Positions 9,393-17,031 of a DNA stretch of 45,353 nt are shown in pieces. The stretch comes from Methylacidiphilales bacterium (lineage in GTDB: Bacteria > Verrucomicrobiota > Verrucomicrobiia > Methylacidiphilales > UBA1321). The translations under genes were made by a program, and so were the position numbers. Below the pieces are notes generated by a model. That model was not told the origin of the DNA and did not search any database. It saw only the letters and a program-made list of their open reading frames with translations. Positions within the stretch are counted from its first letter, which is position 1. Each line of letters starts with the position of its first letter. The DNA lies in assembly GCA_021272315.1 (NCBI GenBank), contig JAJSLI010000040.1:1-45353 (forward strand), read 5' to 3'.

Positions 9393-9463
9393 TCCTGGCG
9401 GACGGCAGGTATTGCGCGCAGCAGTATTCTATTTGGGCGAAGCGTTACCGTTGTCCGCATGAC
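9393..9463 (+). repeat. Full copy (C) of dispersed palindromic repeat between plsC and maf
   Basis: This copy runs from TCCTGGCGGACGGCAGGT to GTTACCGTTGTCCGCATGAC. The outer arms GCGGAC and GTCCGC pair; in the consensus formed from the other copies (GCGGACGGCAGGT against ACTGCCGTCCGC) the stem would be about 11 bp. It begins right after the maf stop codon (9464) and lies in the plsC leader, so it could end maf transcripts. Confidence 0.75.
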
Positions 9464-10090
9464 TTAAAGCAATCCGCGCCTTCGGAAAACACGCGTGAGC
9501 AATTCGAGCGGCAGGCCGATGACATTCGAGCGGGAACCCTCAACCCGCTCGACGATCCACTCGCCCCGCTCCTGTACCGCGTAGGCGCCCGCTTTGTCGA
9601 GGACATGCACCTCGGTGAGATAACGCCCGATGACCTCGGCGGAGAGTTCACGGAACGTGACGCGCGAAATCTCGTGGAAAATCTCGACGCCGCCTTGCGG
9701 GCCGGCCAGCGCGCACCCGGTGATCACGTCGTGCGTGTGCCCGCTCAGGGCGCGAAGAAAGTCACGGGCGGCGGCGAGCGATGCGGGCTTGCCGAAAAGA
9801 CGGTCTCCGAGCGCAACGACCGTGTCGACGCCGAGTACCCAGCGGCCGGGCCGCAGAGCCGCGACAGCCTCTGCCTTGCGCCGGGCGTTATCGCGCGCGA
9901 GATCGGCCGGGGCGGGATGCGCCGCCGAAAGGATTTCGATTTCGTCCACCCCGGCGGTGACGACCTCGAACGGTACGCCGAGTTCGCCGAGGAGTTCGCG
10001 CCGCCGCGGCGAGCCGCTGGCCAGGACCAGGGTCTTGCCCGAAGCGGTCATTTCCGGGTGTACCTGTATTGCGTTGACGATGCCGTGCAT
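9464..10090 (-). CDS. maf: Maf-family nucleotide pyrophosphatase
   Basis: Hydrolyses non-canonical or methylated nucleoside triphosphates (typically dTTP/UTP or m7GTP) to monophosphates; family members also affect septation. The signature LVLASGSPRRRELLGELG lies near residues 21-38, followed by DTVVALGDRLFGKP and the SGHTHDVITG motif; the DKAGAYAVQERG segment and VERVEGSRSNVIGLPLE at the end are diagnostic. The frame begins at 10090, but MTASGKTLVLASG (Met14, position 10051) fits the usual N-terminus better. The gene is divergent from psd with about 23 bp between the outermost starts. The dispersed repeat touches its stop codon. Confidence 0.94.
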   Translation of the reverse strand: MHGIVNAIQVHPEMTASGKTLVLASGSPRRRELLGELGVPFEVVTAGVDEIEILSAAHPAPADLARDNARRKAEAVAALRPGRWVLGVDTVVALGDRLFGKPASLAAARDFLRALSGHTHDVITGCALAGPQGGVEIFHEISRVTFRELSAEVIGRYLTEVHVLDKAGAYAVQERGEWIVERVEGSRSNVIGLPLELLTRVFRRRGLL

Positions 10091-10113
10091 CGTCCAACGC
10101 TAACAAATTCATC

Positions 10114-10806
10114 ATGGAATACAGGGGAAAGTTCGGTACGCTCGGCGCCATGTCCCTGGCCCGCCAAGAAGCCCGCCGTTTTTTGTTTCCGCTGCACCTG
10201 ACCAACGCGCTCCTTTTTGTCACGTGGTGGTTCTGGCCCTGGACGTGGCCGGAAACCCTGGGGCTCTTCACGTTTTTCGTGCTGCTGACCTTTTTCATCG
10301 GCTATTTTTTTCGCGACCCTGAACGGGTCGTACCCGCCGACCCGAATCTGATTGTCTCCGCCGCGGACGGCCTGGTCGTCGGCGTCGATGAGATGGACGA
10401 GGCTGATTTCCAGCTTGGACGCATGCGGCGCATCGCGGTTTTCCTGTCGATCTTCGACGTTCATGTGAACCGCGCGCCGGTCGAGGCGCGGGTGACGAAG
10501 ACAACCTACAAACCGGGCGAGTTCCTCGACGTGCGCCATCCCGAATCGAGCGCGCGCAACGAATGCCTCGCATGGCGGTTGGAAAGCCCGCGTGGTCCCG
10601 TGGCTGTGCGACAGATTGCCGGGCTCATCGCGCGCCGGATCGTCGCCTGGTCAGGCGAAAACAAGACGGTGGCACGTGGCGAACGGATCGGGATGATCCG
10701 GTTTGGTTCGCGCACAGAGGTCTTCGTGCCGCTCGAATGCGCCGTCCTGGTCAAGCCGGGCGACCGGGTCGAGGGCGCAGCAACACCTATCGCGCGTTGG
10801 CCGTAA
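10114..10806 (+). CDS. psd: Phosphatidylserine decarboxylase proenzyme
   Basis: Converts phosphatidylserine to phosphatidylethanolamine at the inner membrane. At 230 residues it is the short, archaeal-type Psd. Two hydrophobic helices lie near residues 25-65 (LTNALLFVTWWFWPW, LFTFFVLLTFFIGYFF). Next come FRDPERVVPADPNLIVSAADG, FLSIFDVHVNRAPV, and the self-cleavage site IRFGSRTEVFVP, where Gly198-Ser199 would be cut to leave a pyruvoyl group on the serine. The start is uncertain: ATG 10150 (MSLARQEARRF) is as plausible as 10114 and neither has a strong ribosome site. pssA follows after 21 bp, making a two-gene phosphatidylethanolamine operon. Confidence 0.95.
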   Translation: MEYRGKFGTLGAMSLARQEARRFLFPLHLTNALLFVTWWFWPWTWPETLGLFTFFVLLTFFIGYFFRDPERVVPADPNLIVSAADGLVVGVDEMDEADFQLGRMRRIAVFLSIFDVHVNRAPVEARVTKTTYKPGEFLDVRHPESSARNECLAWRLESPRGPVAVRQIAGLIARRIVAWSGENKTVARGERIGMIRFGSRTEVFVPLECAVLVKPGDRVEGAATPIARWP

Positions 10807-10827
10807 TCTTGATATAGGTCAAGCGAC

Positions 10828-11688
10828 ATGGAACCGCCCACCCAACGCTCGGACAACCCCGGGAAGATTTTTCTACTGCCGAACCTGATGACGGCGGGGA
10901 ACCTGATCTTCGGCTTCCTGGCCGTGCTCAAGATTTTCGAGGGGACGATTCTGCGGGCCAGCGGGCAGGGTAACTGGGCCGCTTATTACGTCACCAGCAT
11001 CCAGTGCATCCTGGTGGCCTGCCTGTTCGACCTGCTCGACGGGCGTTTGGCGCGGCTGGGCGGCAAGGAAAGTCCTTTCGGGATAGAGTTTGATTCCCTA
11101 GCCGACGTTGTGAGCTTCGGTGTCGCACCCGCGTTGCTCGTCTTCAAGATCGTGCTTTACGAGCTGCCCAGCCGCCTCGGCTGGCTCATCGCCGTGTTTT
11201 ACTTACTTTGCGGCGCATTGCGGCTGGCCCGGTTCAATGTTGCCGCCACCTACCACCTTGGCACGGGCAGCCGCAACTTTACCGGCTTCCCGATTCCCGC
11301 CGCCGCCGGACTGATCTCTTCTCTCACCCTGCTGCTGCTCGACCTGTACCAGCAGGACCTGAGCATCGGCTACGCCAAGTATGGCTTGGCCGTGCTGATG
11401 GTCTTTCTTTCCTTTATGATGTTCAGCAAGTTTGAATACCCGAGTTTCAAGGGCTTCAACTGGCGCACCCAGTTCTCCCCGCCAAAGTTTCTGCTGGCCG
11501 TGGCCATGCTCAGCCTCAACATCTTCTACTACCATTGGATGCCGGCGGTGATGTTTCTCGCCTACCTGCTCTACGGGTTCCTCCGCCCCTTCCTGTCCCG
11601 GGCTTGGCGTCGCGAAATCGAGGAGGAAGAGGACGACGACTCCCACGAGCACCCGGAGTCGCCCCCCCCGCCGGAACGCCCTTCATAG
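10828..11688 (+). CDS. pssA: CDP-diacylglycerol--serine O-phosphatidyltransferase
   Basis: Makes phosphatidylserine from CDP-diacylglycerol and serine, the substrate for the Psd encoded just upstream. The CDP-alcohol phosphotransferase motif is intact: DGRLARLGGKESPFGIEFD followed by SLAD (DG-x2-AR-x8-G-x3-D-x3-D). About seven to eight membrane helices can be seen, starting with NLMTAGNLIFGFLAVLKIF and ending with MPAVMFLAYLLYGFLRPFL. The 286-residue length fits the membrane-type PssA. The C-terminus is a charged tail rich in Glu and Asp, then Pro (EEEEDDDSHEHPESPPPPE), presumably cytoplasmic. It is cotranscribed with psd. Confidence 0.96.
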   Translation: MEPPTQRSDNPGKIFLLPNLMTAGNLIFGFLAVLKIFEGTILRASGQGNWAAYYVTSIQCILVACLFDLLDGRLARLGGKESPFGIEFDSLADVVSFGVAPALLVFKIVLYELPSRLGWLIAVFYLLCGALRLARFNVAATYHLGTGSRNFTGFPIPAAAGLISSLTLLLLDLYQQDLSIGYAKYGLAVLMVFLSFMMFSKFEYPSFKGFNWRTQFSPPKFLLAVAMLSLNIFYYHWMPAVMFLAYLLYGFLRPFLSRAWRREIEEEEDDDSHEHPESPPPPERPS

Positions 11689-12147
11689 CGGGTGGAAAAT
11701 CGGCCATCGTGTGCTACGGCTTGTGGTTTTGCATTACCCACGCCACAAGCAGTAGGCATTGCCTGAAAATTTTTTGCGCCGGATTTTTACCAGGAGTAAA
11801 CCCAAGATACACGCTAAGCTTCCGCTTTTTTCAGAGGTAAATCCGCCATTTTCATCCTCCCGAATGTCTTTTGAGCGTCTAACATCTGAATATCAATTTT
11901 CCTGATAGACTAAAAAAAGTGTTGCATTGTTTATAAGAATGCCTACTTTTTGCCCATCGCGCAAGTTGCGATACATGTTCTTGGCAGTTGGCGTTGTTTT
12001 GGCCAATTCCCCAGAACCAGACCTGAATAGCCGGAGCCTTCACTCTTGATCGCTCACCTTCTCGGCGAGGTCTTGGAATCCCAGATGTCTCACAGACGTG
12101 CTGCATGTATTTTACTTTCGCGTAATAAGTTAAAAAAGATTATACTC
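11689..12147. other. Intergenic region of about 460 bp, no gene supported
   Basis: This stretch between pssA and the 3D-domain gene is more AT-rich than its surroundings. The short open frames in it have no family resemblance and no ribosome site. It probably contains the promoter and leader of the 3D-domain gene, but I cannot point to a confident -35/-10 pair. Confidence 0.5.
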
Positions 12148-13023
12148 ATGATTCGATATTTAGTAGCGTCCGGATTATTGATTTCCTGCGTGGGGTTGCC
12201 CCTGCAGGCCGGCACTCCTCCCACCACGCAGCCCTTGGCCCACACCTCTACTCCTGCTCAGGCCAAGAATGAGATGGCGAATACTGCGGACAACACCTCT
12301 TCTGAGACCTACACATGGGTATTTGGGCCATCCTCTAAATCATCGACTCCTCCCGTAACGGCCTTACCCATAGTTGGTAAAGTAACGCCCACATCAAAAG
12401 ACACGGCTACGTCAAAGGTCACAACCACACCCAAGGTCACAACCGCGTCAAAAGTCGCGGCCACATCAAAGGTCACAGCTACGTCAAAGGTCGCGGCCAC
12501 AGCAAAAATCGAAGCCACGCAAAAGGCCACAGTCAATTCACCAGCAAGGACTTCAGTTGCTTTAAGGAGCAGGTCCTGTGTCCGATCAGAGGGTCGGCTT
12601 GCTCGGTTGACCGCCTATTGGGCGAGCGAAGGCGACCACTACACAAGCCTTGGTATCAGTTCGACCGGCATTCACCTCCACGACGGTTATTGTGCGGTTG
12701 ACCCCAGGATCATCCCCTACGGTAGCGTGGTGACGATCACCGGGCTGGGCAAATATCTCGCGGTGGACACTGGTTCCGCAGTGATTTCCCGCCAAGCCGC
12801 CCGCGAAACGGGCCACACCTCTGCAGAACGCGCCGCACTAGTGATCGATCTCTACTTCGAGAGCCGCCGCGATGGCGAGAACTTTGCCGAAACAGGTCCC
12901 AAGTTCGCCTTGATAACGTGGCAAACGCCCTCCGAATCGGCCAGCGACATGTCTTCGGATGTCCGTGATATGATCGTTGAGTCAGACTGGAACAAACTGC
13001 GCAACAAGCAGTTGTCCGAATAG
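12148..13023 (+). CDS. Secreted 3D-domain protein (predicted cell-wall-active double-psi barrel)
   Basis: The 291-residue product has a signal peptide (MIRYLVASGLLISCVGLPLQAG), a low-complexity Thr/Ala/Lys linker built of six-residue repeats (roughly residues 78-130), and a C-terminal 3D domain. The three aspartates that name the domain are in CAVDPRIIPYGS (Asp185), LAVDTGSAV (Asp207) and LVIDLYFES (Asp234). 3D domains occur in MltA-type lytic transglycosylases and in Gram-positive resuscitation factors such as YuiC, where they cut peptidoglycan glycan strands. Enzymatic action here is inference. The frame opens at 12046, but the signal peptide begins at ATG 12148, so I use that. A dispersed repeat starts directly after the stop codon. 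Confidence 0.85.
   Translation: MIRYLVASGLLISCVGLPLQAGTPPTTQPLAHTSTPAQAKNEMANTADNTSSETYTWVFGPSSKSSTPPVTALPIVGKVTPTSKDTATSKVTTTPKVTTASKVAATSKVTATSKVAATAKIEATQKATVNSPARTSVALRSRSCVRSEGRLARLTAYWASEGDHYTSLGISSTGIHLHDGYCAVDPRIIPYGSVVTITGLGKYLAVDTGSAVISRQAARETGHTSAERAALVIDLYFESRRDGENFAETGPKFALITWQTPSESASDMSSDVRDMIVESDWNKLRNKQLSE
12382..12534 (+). repeat. Degenerate 18-bp tandem repeats coding for a Lys-Val-Thr-Ala-Thr-Ser linker
   Basis: Units of the type AAGGTCACAGCTACGTCA repeat about eight times with substitutions and give the peptide pattern KVTATS, KVAATS, KVTTTP. The repeat codes for the spacer between signal peptide and 3D domain. Confidence 0.8.
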
Positions 13024-13096
13024 TCCCTGGCGGACGTCAGGTGCTGCGAACGGCAATATTCTTTTCGGGCAGAGCGTGACCGCCGTTCGCGGGGCT
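13024..13096 (+). repeat. Full copy (D) of dispersed palindromic repeat after the 3D-domain gene
   Basis: It runs from TCCCTGGCGGACGTCAGGT to GTGACCGCCGTTCGCGGGGC and aligns along its whole length with the copy at 9393. It starts at the base after the TAG stop codon. Arms GCGGACG and CGTTCGC pair with one G-T. Confidence 0.75.
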
Positions 13097-13236
13097 GTCA
13101 CGCGCCTGTCTTGGCAAGCCCGGCTTGGAGAAGCCCAAACATCTCACGATTATTAACTTTCTTAATTTCAGACCTGAAATTTTCGCGTCATATCATCGGA
13201 AGCTCTTTTCAGTATCAGGCTAGCTTTTTTAGTGAA

Positions 13237-14442
13237 GTGAGCGAAAATGGAGCCGTGAGCCTCAAGCATGAAAGCCAGATCGACCTGAGCATCGATCATA
13301 TTTTAGCCGACGAATCACTGCGGCACCGCCTTTTCCCGGTCGCCAAAAAACGCATTTTTCTGGCCCACGCCGGGGTTGCTCCCCTGCCCAGCCTTACCAT
13401 CGACGCTCTCAAGCACGAAGCTGACCGGGCCGGCGTCGCCCAGGAAGGAACTGACTTCATGGCCGAGGTCGAAGATATCCGGCGGATCAGCGCACGCCTG
13501 ATCAACGCGACCAGCGAAGAAGTCGCCCTGCTTGGGCCCACTTCGCTGGGCCTCAATCTCGTCGCCAACGGAATTGACTGGCAACGGGACGACGAAGTCG
13601 TTTTTTATCCCGACGACTACCCGGCCAACGTCTACCCGTGGCAGTCCTTAGCCGTGCGGGGTGTGCGGGTGATTCCACTCCAGCCGGAACACCTCGGTGA
13701 GATCACGCCGGAACTCGTGCTCAAGGCGTTGACGCCTCGCACGCGCCTGGTTGCGCTCGCCTCGTGCCATTTTCTGAGCGGTTTTCGGCTCGACTACGAG
13801 GGAATCGCTGAGGAGCTCAACCGGCGTGGCATCCTTTTCTGCCTCGACGCGATCCAGTCGCTCGGCGCGACGACGGTCGACGTGCGGCACATCGATTTTC
13901 TCGCCGCCGACTCGCACAAATGGATGCTGGGCCCTCTGGGCGCGGGAATCTTTTACGTGAAGCGGAAAAATTTCGAGACGCTACGCCCGAGCCTGCTCGG
14001 TTCGTGGAATGTCCTCTCGCCCGGGTACGTCGCCCAGCCCGATATCATCTTTGAGAACACGGCTCGCCGCTACGAGCCGGGCTCCCTCAACCTTCTCGCC
14101 CTGCACGGCATGAAAGCGAGCTTGGAACTGATCCTCGGCCTCGGGGTCAAGCAAATCGAGGCGCGGCTGCTCGACTTGCGCACCTTCACCGAAGAAAAAC
14201 TCGTTGCCGCCGGGTTCCGGGTCGCCGGTTTCACCAACCGCCGGTCCCAAAAATCGGGAATCACGACCATCGTCCTCGACGATCACCCAAAGGCCGTCGA
14301 GCTTGCCCGCAAGCTCCGCGACGGCCGGGTCGACATCTCCCTGCGCCAGACCCGCGCCGGCCGTTCCTGCCTGCGCTTCTCCCCCCATTTCTACAACACC
14401 GAGGCCGAGATCGAGGAAGCCGTTAAAATCCTCTTGTCTTAA
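13237..14442 (+). CDS. Class V aminotransferase-fold PLP enzyme (cysteine desulfurase/isopenicillin N epimerase-like)
   Basis: A fold-type I PLP enzyme of the class V group. Landmarks are RIFLAHAGVAPLPS at the start of the fold, NATSEEVALLGPTSLGLN (phosphate-binding region), FCLDAIQSLGATTVDV with the Asp that pairs with the PLP nitrogen, and LAADSHKWMLGPLGAG with the PLP lysine (Lys228 from this start). The C-terminus has the RVDISLRQTRAGRSCLRFSPHFYNT segment usual for the family. No active-site cysteine loop of a true SufS/IscS is evident, so the substrate is open. The frame extends up to ATG 13111, but those residues do not look conserved; GTG 13237 or 13255 are better guesses. rpmH follows 46 bp later. 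Confidence 0.85.
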   Translation: MSENGAVSLKHESQIDLSIDHILADESLRHRLFPVAKKRIFLAHAGVAPLPSLTIDALKHEADRAGVAQEGTDFMAEVEDIRRISARLINATSEEVALLGPTSLGLNLVANGIDWQRDDEVVFYPDDYPANVYPWQSLAVRGVRVIPLQPEHLGEITPELVLKALTPRTRLVALASCHFLSGFRLDYEGIAEELNRRGILFCLDAIQSLGATTVDVRHIDFLAADSHKWMLGPLGAGIFYVKRKNFETLRPSLLGSWNVLSPGYVAQPDIIFENTARRYEPGSLNLLALHGMKASLELILGLGVKQIEARLLDLRTFTEEKLVAAGFRVAGFTNRRSQKSGITTIVLDDHPKAVELARKLRDGRVDISLRQTRAGRSCLRFSPHFYNTEAEIEEAVKILLS

Positions 14443-14488
14443 GCGGCGCTTCCCGTAATGTGCACCTTCCGCAACATCGGCAACTCCC

Positions 14489-14662
14489 ATGAAAAGAACG
14501 TTCCAGCCCTCCCAAAAGCGTCGTGTCCGTCAATTTGGTTTTCTGGCCCGCACGCGCACCAAGGCCGGTCGCGCCATCCTGGCCCGACGCCGGGCGAAGG
14601 GCCGCATCCGCCTCGCCGGCCGCAACACGACCCGCAAGTTCGCCCGCCACACGGAGGCCTAA
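14489..14662 (+). CDS. rpmH: 50S ribosomal protein L34
   Basis: A 57-residue highly basic protein. It begins [20 protein letters not shown] and continues with [19 protein letters not shown], which is diagnostic of L34. The C-terminus ([12 protein letters not shown]) is a little longer than the E. coli form. It is followed at once by rnpA, the classical pairing. No clear ribosome site is present upstream, and the class V gene ends 46 bp earlier, so rpmH may have its own promoter in that short gap or be read through. Confidence 0.96.
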   Translation: MKRTFQPSQKRRVRQFGFLARTRTKAGRAILARRRAKGRIRLAGRNTTRKFARHTEA

Positions 14663-14724
14663 GCCTCTTTCTGGCGGCTGGCGCACGGGATTCTTCAGCG
14701 TATTCCGGCGCTCCTCCCACCCAA

Positions 14725-15072
14725 TTGCTCCCGCGCGCCCGGATCATCCGCCGCCGCGCCGTCTTTGACGCGACCCGCACCAAGGGCCGCAAGATCGGTA
14801 ACCGCTGGATGTCGCTCAACGTCCTGCCCATCGACCCCGCCGCGCCCGATGCCGCCGCGGTCGCCTTTCTCACGCCCAAACGGCTCGGTTCCGCCACCGT
14901 GCGCAACCGGCTTCGCCGCCGGATGCGGGAGATTTACCGGCGCCGCCTCGCGCTGACGCCGGAAAAAGTTTACCTCGTCTGGGTCGCCCGCCCGCCCGCC
15001 CTCGAACTCGATTTCGAAGAATTGACGAAGTGCATGACCGAATTGCGCAGGAGAGCTTCCGCAATTCCTTAA
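14725..15072 (+). CDS. rnpA: Ribonuclease P protein component, TTG start
   Basis: Protein subunit that helps RNase P RNA remove tRNA 5' leaders. The conserved core is visible: LPRARIIRRRAVFDATRTKG at the start and FLTPKRLGSATVRNRLRRRM carrying the RNR motif. The reading frame is open far upstream through rpmH, but no ATG or GTG lies between rpmH and the first conserved residue. The TTG at 14725 places Met directly before LPRARIIRRR, as in other RnpA proteins, giving 115 residues (normal is 105-130). The usual next genes yidD and yidC are absent; a convergent glycosyltransferase ends here instead, sharing bases of its stop codon. Confidence 0.9.
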   Translation: MLPRARIIRRRAVFDATRTKGRKIGNRWMSLNVLPIDPAAPDAAAVAFLTPKRLGSATVRNRLRRRMREIYRRRLALTPEKVYLVWVARPPALELDFEELTKCMTELRRRASAIP

Positions 15073-16187
15073 TGACCTTCGGTCTTCAACCGGCAACGTT
15101 CGTATAGCGCGAGCAACCGCTCGCCCATGGCGTCGAGGCTGTGTTGCTTCTCGATCTTAGTGCGGGCGGCCTGGCCGAGGCGCGTGCGCAGGGCCGGATC
15201 GGCCAGGAGCGCCTCGATTTTTTCCGCCAGCGCCTTCGGGTTGCGCGGCGGGATAAGCAGACCCGTGACACCGTCCTCGACCACCTCGGGAATGCCGCCG
15301 ACCGTCGTCGCCACCACGGCACGCGCCATCGCCTGCGCTTGAAGCACGATTTGCGGAATGCCCTCGTGCGCGTGGGAAGGCAGCACGAGCACGTCGAGCG
15401 AGGCCAGCACGTTCGGCACGTCGTTACGCTGTCCCAGCAGCTTGATGTTCTCTTTCCAGCGCGACCGCGCAATGTTCCCCTCGATCTCATGGTGGCCTGG
15501 CCCGTCCCCGGCGATGACGAAACAGACCGGCCTCTTCGCCTTTTCGAGAATCTGCCCGGCGGCGTCGAGGAGCGTCGCGTGGCCCTTCCAGCTTCGCAGC
15601 ACCGAAATCATTCCGATCAGCGCCGTCTCCGGCGCCAGGCCAAGCTCCTGCCGCAGTGTCCCGGCGACGCCGGGGTGGTACTGCGCGAGATCGACGCCGG
15701 TGGAAATGCAGGTTACGCCCGAGGGCTGCACCCCGAGTTCCTCGATCAGCCGGTTCGCGATTCGCTGGCTCGTGGTCAGGATGTGATCCGGCAAAAAACG
15801 GTAGGCCAGTCCGCTCCAGAATCGGTTCGGGTAATCGACCTCGATGTGGCGCGAGCGGATCAGGATCGGCCGCAGCGCCAGCCGCGCGGCCAGCCCTGCC
15901 AGCCAGCCGTCGTTCGAGCTGTGGGTGTTGACCACGTCGATCTGGTTGCGCGCGATCCACGCGGCCAGTCGCGCGACTTCGAACGGCAGCAGCGCCTTGT
16001 GCGTCTGCAGAGGATAAAAGAGAATGCCGGCCGCGCGCGCGCGCTTCGCGATTTCGCTGGCGGGATGGGCCGCAAACGCGACCCAATGGCCCTGCGCCCG
16101 CATCCATTCAAGCTCGACAAAGACACGCACCTCCTGCCCGCCCCAGCCGCGGGACGATTCGGTGTGGAGAATACGCCATTGCCTCAT
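15069..16187 (-). CDS. Glycosyltransferase family 4 protein
   Basis: A GT-B fold retaining glycosyltransferase of 372 residues. The N-terminal half starts WRILHTESSRGWGGQEVRVF, a glycine-rich acceptor-side loop; the C-terminal half has VLRSWKGHATLLDAAGQI, CFVIAGDGPGHHEIE, LLGQRNDVPNVLASLDVLVLPS and the EGIPQIVLQAQAMARAVVATTVGGIPEVVEDGVTGLL block with the E-x7-E signature that binds the sugar nucleotide. It probably adds a sugar to LPS core or another envelope glycan, in keeping with the glycosyltransferase operon 850 bp away. It converges on rnpA with three shared bases at the two stop codons. Confidence 0.9.
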   Translation of the reverse strand: MRQWRILHTESSRGWGGQEVRVFVELEWMRAQGHWVAFAAHPASEIAKRARAAGILFYPLQTHKALLPFEVARLAAWIARNQIDVVNTHSSNDGWLAGLAARLALRPILIRSRHIEVDYPNRFWSGLAYRFLPDHILTTSQRIANRLIEELGVQPSGVTCISTGVDLAQYHPGVAGTLRQELGLAPETALIGMISVLRSWKGHATLLDAAGQILEKAKRPVCFVIAGDGPGHHEIEGNIARSRWKENIKLLGQRNDVPNVLASLDVLVLPSHAHEGIPQIVLQAQAMARAVVATTVGGIPEVVEDGVTGLLIPPRNPKALAEKIEALLADPALRTRLGQAARTKIEKQHSLDAMGERLLALYERCRLKTEGH

Positions 16188-16310
16188 AGATCGAAGCGAA
16201 TATGATGCCGATTCCGGCCTGGACTGGAACTCATTTCAAAAGTAACCATGAATCAATCCCCAACGCCTCGCCCTCTGGCGGGGGAAGACAGATGTGAGAA
16301 TTGCTTTTTG

Positions 16311-16802
16311 TTACTCGTGAACGTGATCGCCTTGCGTTGCTCTTAAACGCTCAAGCAGTTTCATTTGATGATTATAATAATCCGCATTCTCTGTTTTGAT
16401 GTAATCGACAATGTCATTATATAACGGTGAGTGGTTTGCAGTATAGACACCGTACGAATTGATTTCGGGATCATCAGCTAGAAGGCTTTGCTCGATATTG
16501 GCACACATCGAAGCTTCAGGAACCCCGTCCGTACCTTCAAAGTATACTCGCCCAAGAATTACGGACCAGTTGTAGTGCGGATTTTTAGTAAATTTTGATT
16601 CATGCAGATCTTGTGTCCATTTCTCAATTACATTTCGATCTGTGATAGGAGGTGCTATCTTGCCTAAGACGCTATCTTCAAATTCGATCTTAGAAATCTC
16701 GTTCGGCGAAACAGAGATAATTAAGACCTGCGCCTTAAGATAATAAAAAATCACGCCAATCAATCCCACTAAAACGAGAATGATCAGCGGGAAGCTTTTC
16801 AT
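16311..16802 (-). CDS. Membrane-anchored hypothetical protein, AT-rich orphan
   Basis: No family recognised. From ATG 16802 the 163-residue product begins MKSFPLIILVLVGLIGVIFYYLKA, a single N-terminal membrane helix, followed by a soluble domain with IEFEDSVLGKIAPPITDRNV, a WSVILGRVYFEG strand and a hydrophilic, His/Glu-rich tail. AAGAAGG lies a few bases upstream of this ATG in the minus-strand reading, which supports it over the longer frame reaching 16907. The region is markedly poorer in GC than the genes around it, like the orphan at 3781, and it sits alone between oppositely oriented glycosyltransferase genes. A horizontally gained gene is likely. Confidence 0.65.
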   Translation of the reverse strand: MKSFPLIILVLVGLIGVIFYYLKAQVLIISVSPNEISKIEFEDSVLGKIAPPITDRNVIEKWTQDLHESKFTKNPHYNWSVILGRVYFEGTDGVPEASMCANIEQSLLADDPEINSYGVYTANHSPLYNDIVDYIKTENADYYNHQMKLLERLRATQGDHVHE

Positions 16803-17031
16803 AAGCCTTCTTTGTTCTAGCCCATGCCTCATTCTCTTGCACCCTCTTTTCAAGAAGTTTGATGGTTTAAGATGCGCTGCCTCCGGTGTGTTATCAAAAT
16901 AGAGCAATATTGCTCTTTTAGGCGGCGCCTTTGTTGCTCGTCAGTCCAAGACCGCACAGGGTATTCTTCCCCCTCGCACCTCGGTGCAGACCCAAATCGA
17001 CTGCTACGCGATCTTGCCCTAATTTCCCGCC

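Noticed and set aside
11879..12106. A 75-codon minus-strand frame in the gap before the 3D-domain gene
   Set aside because: No ribosome site, no similarity to known families, and it overlaps the probable promoter and leader of the 3D-domain gene.
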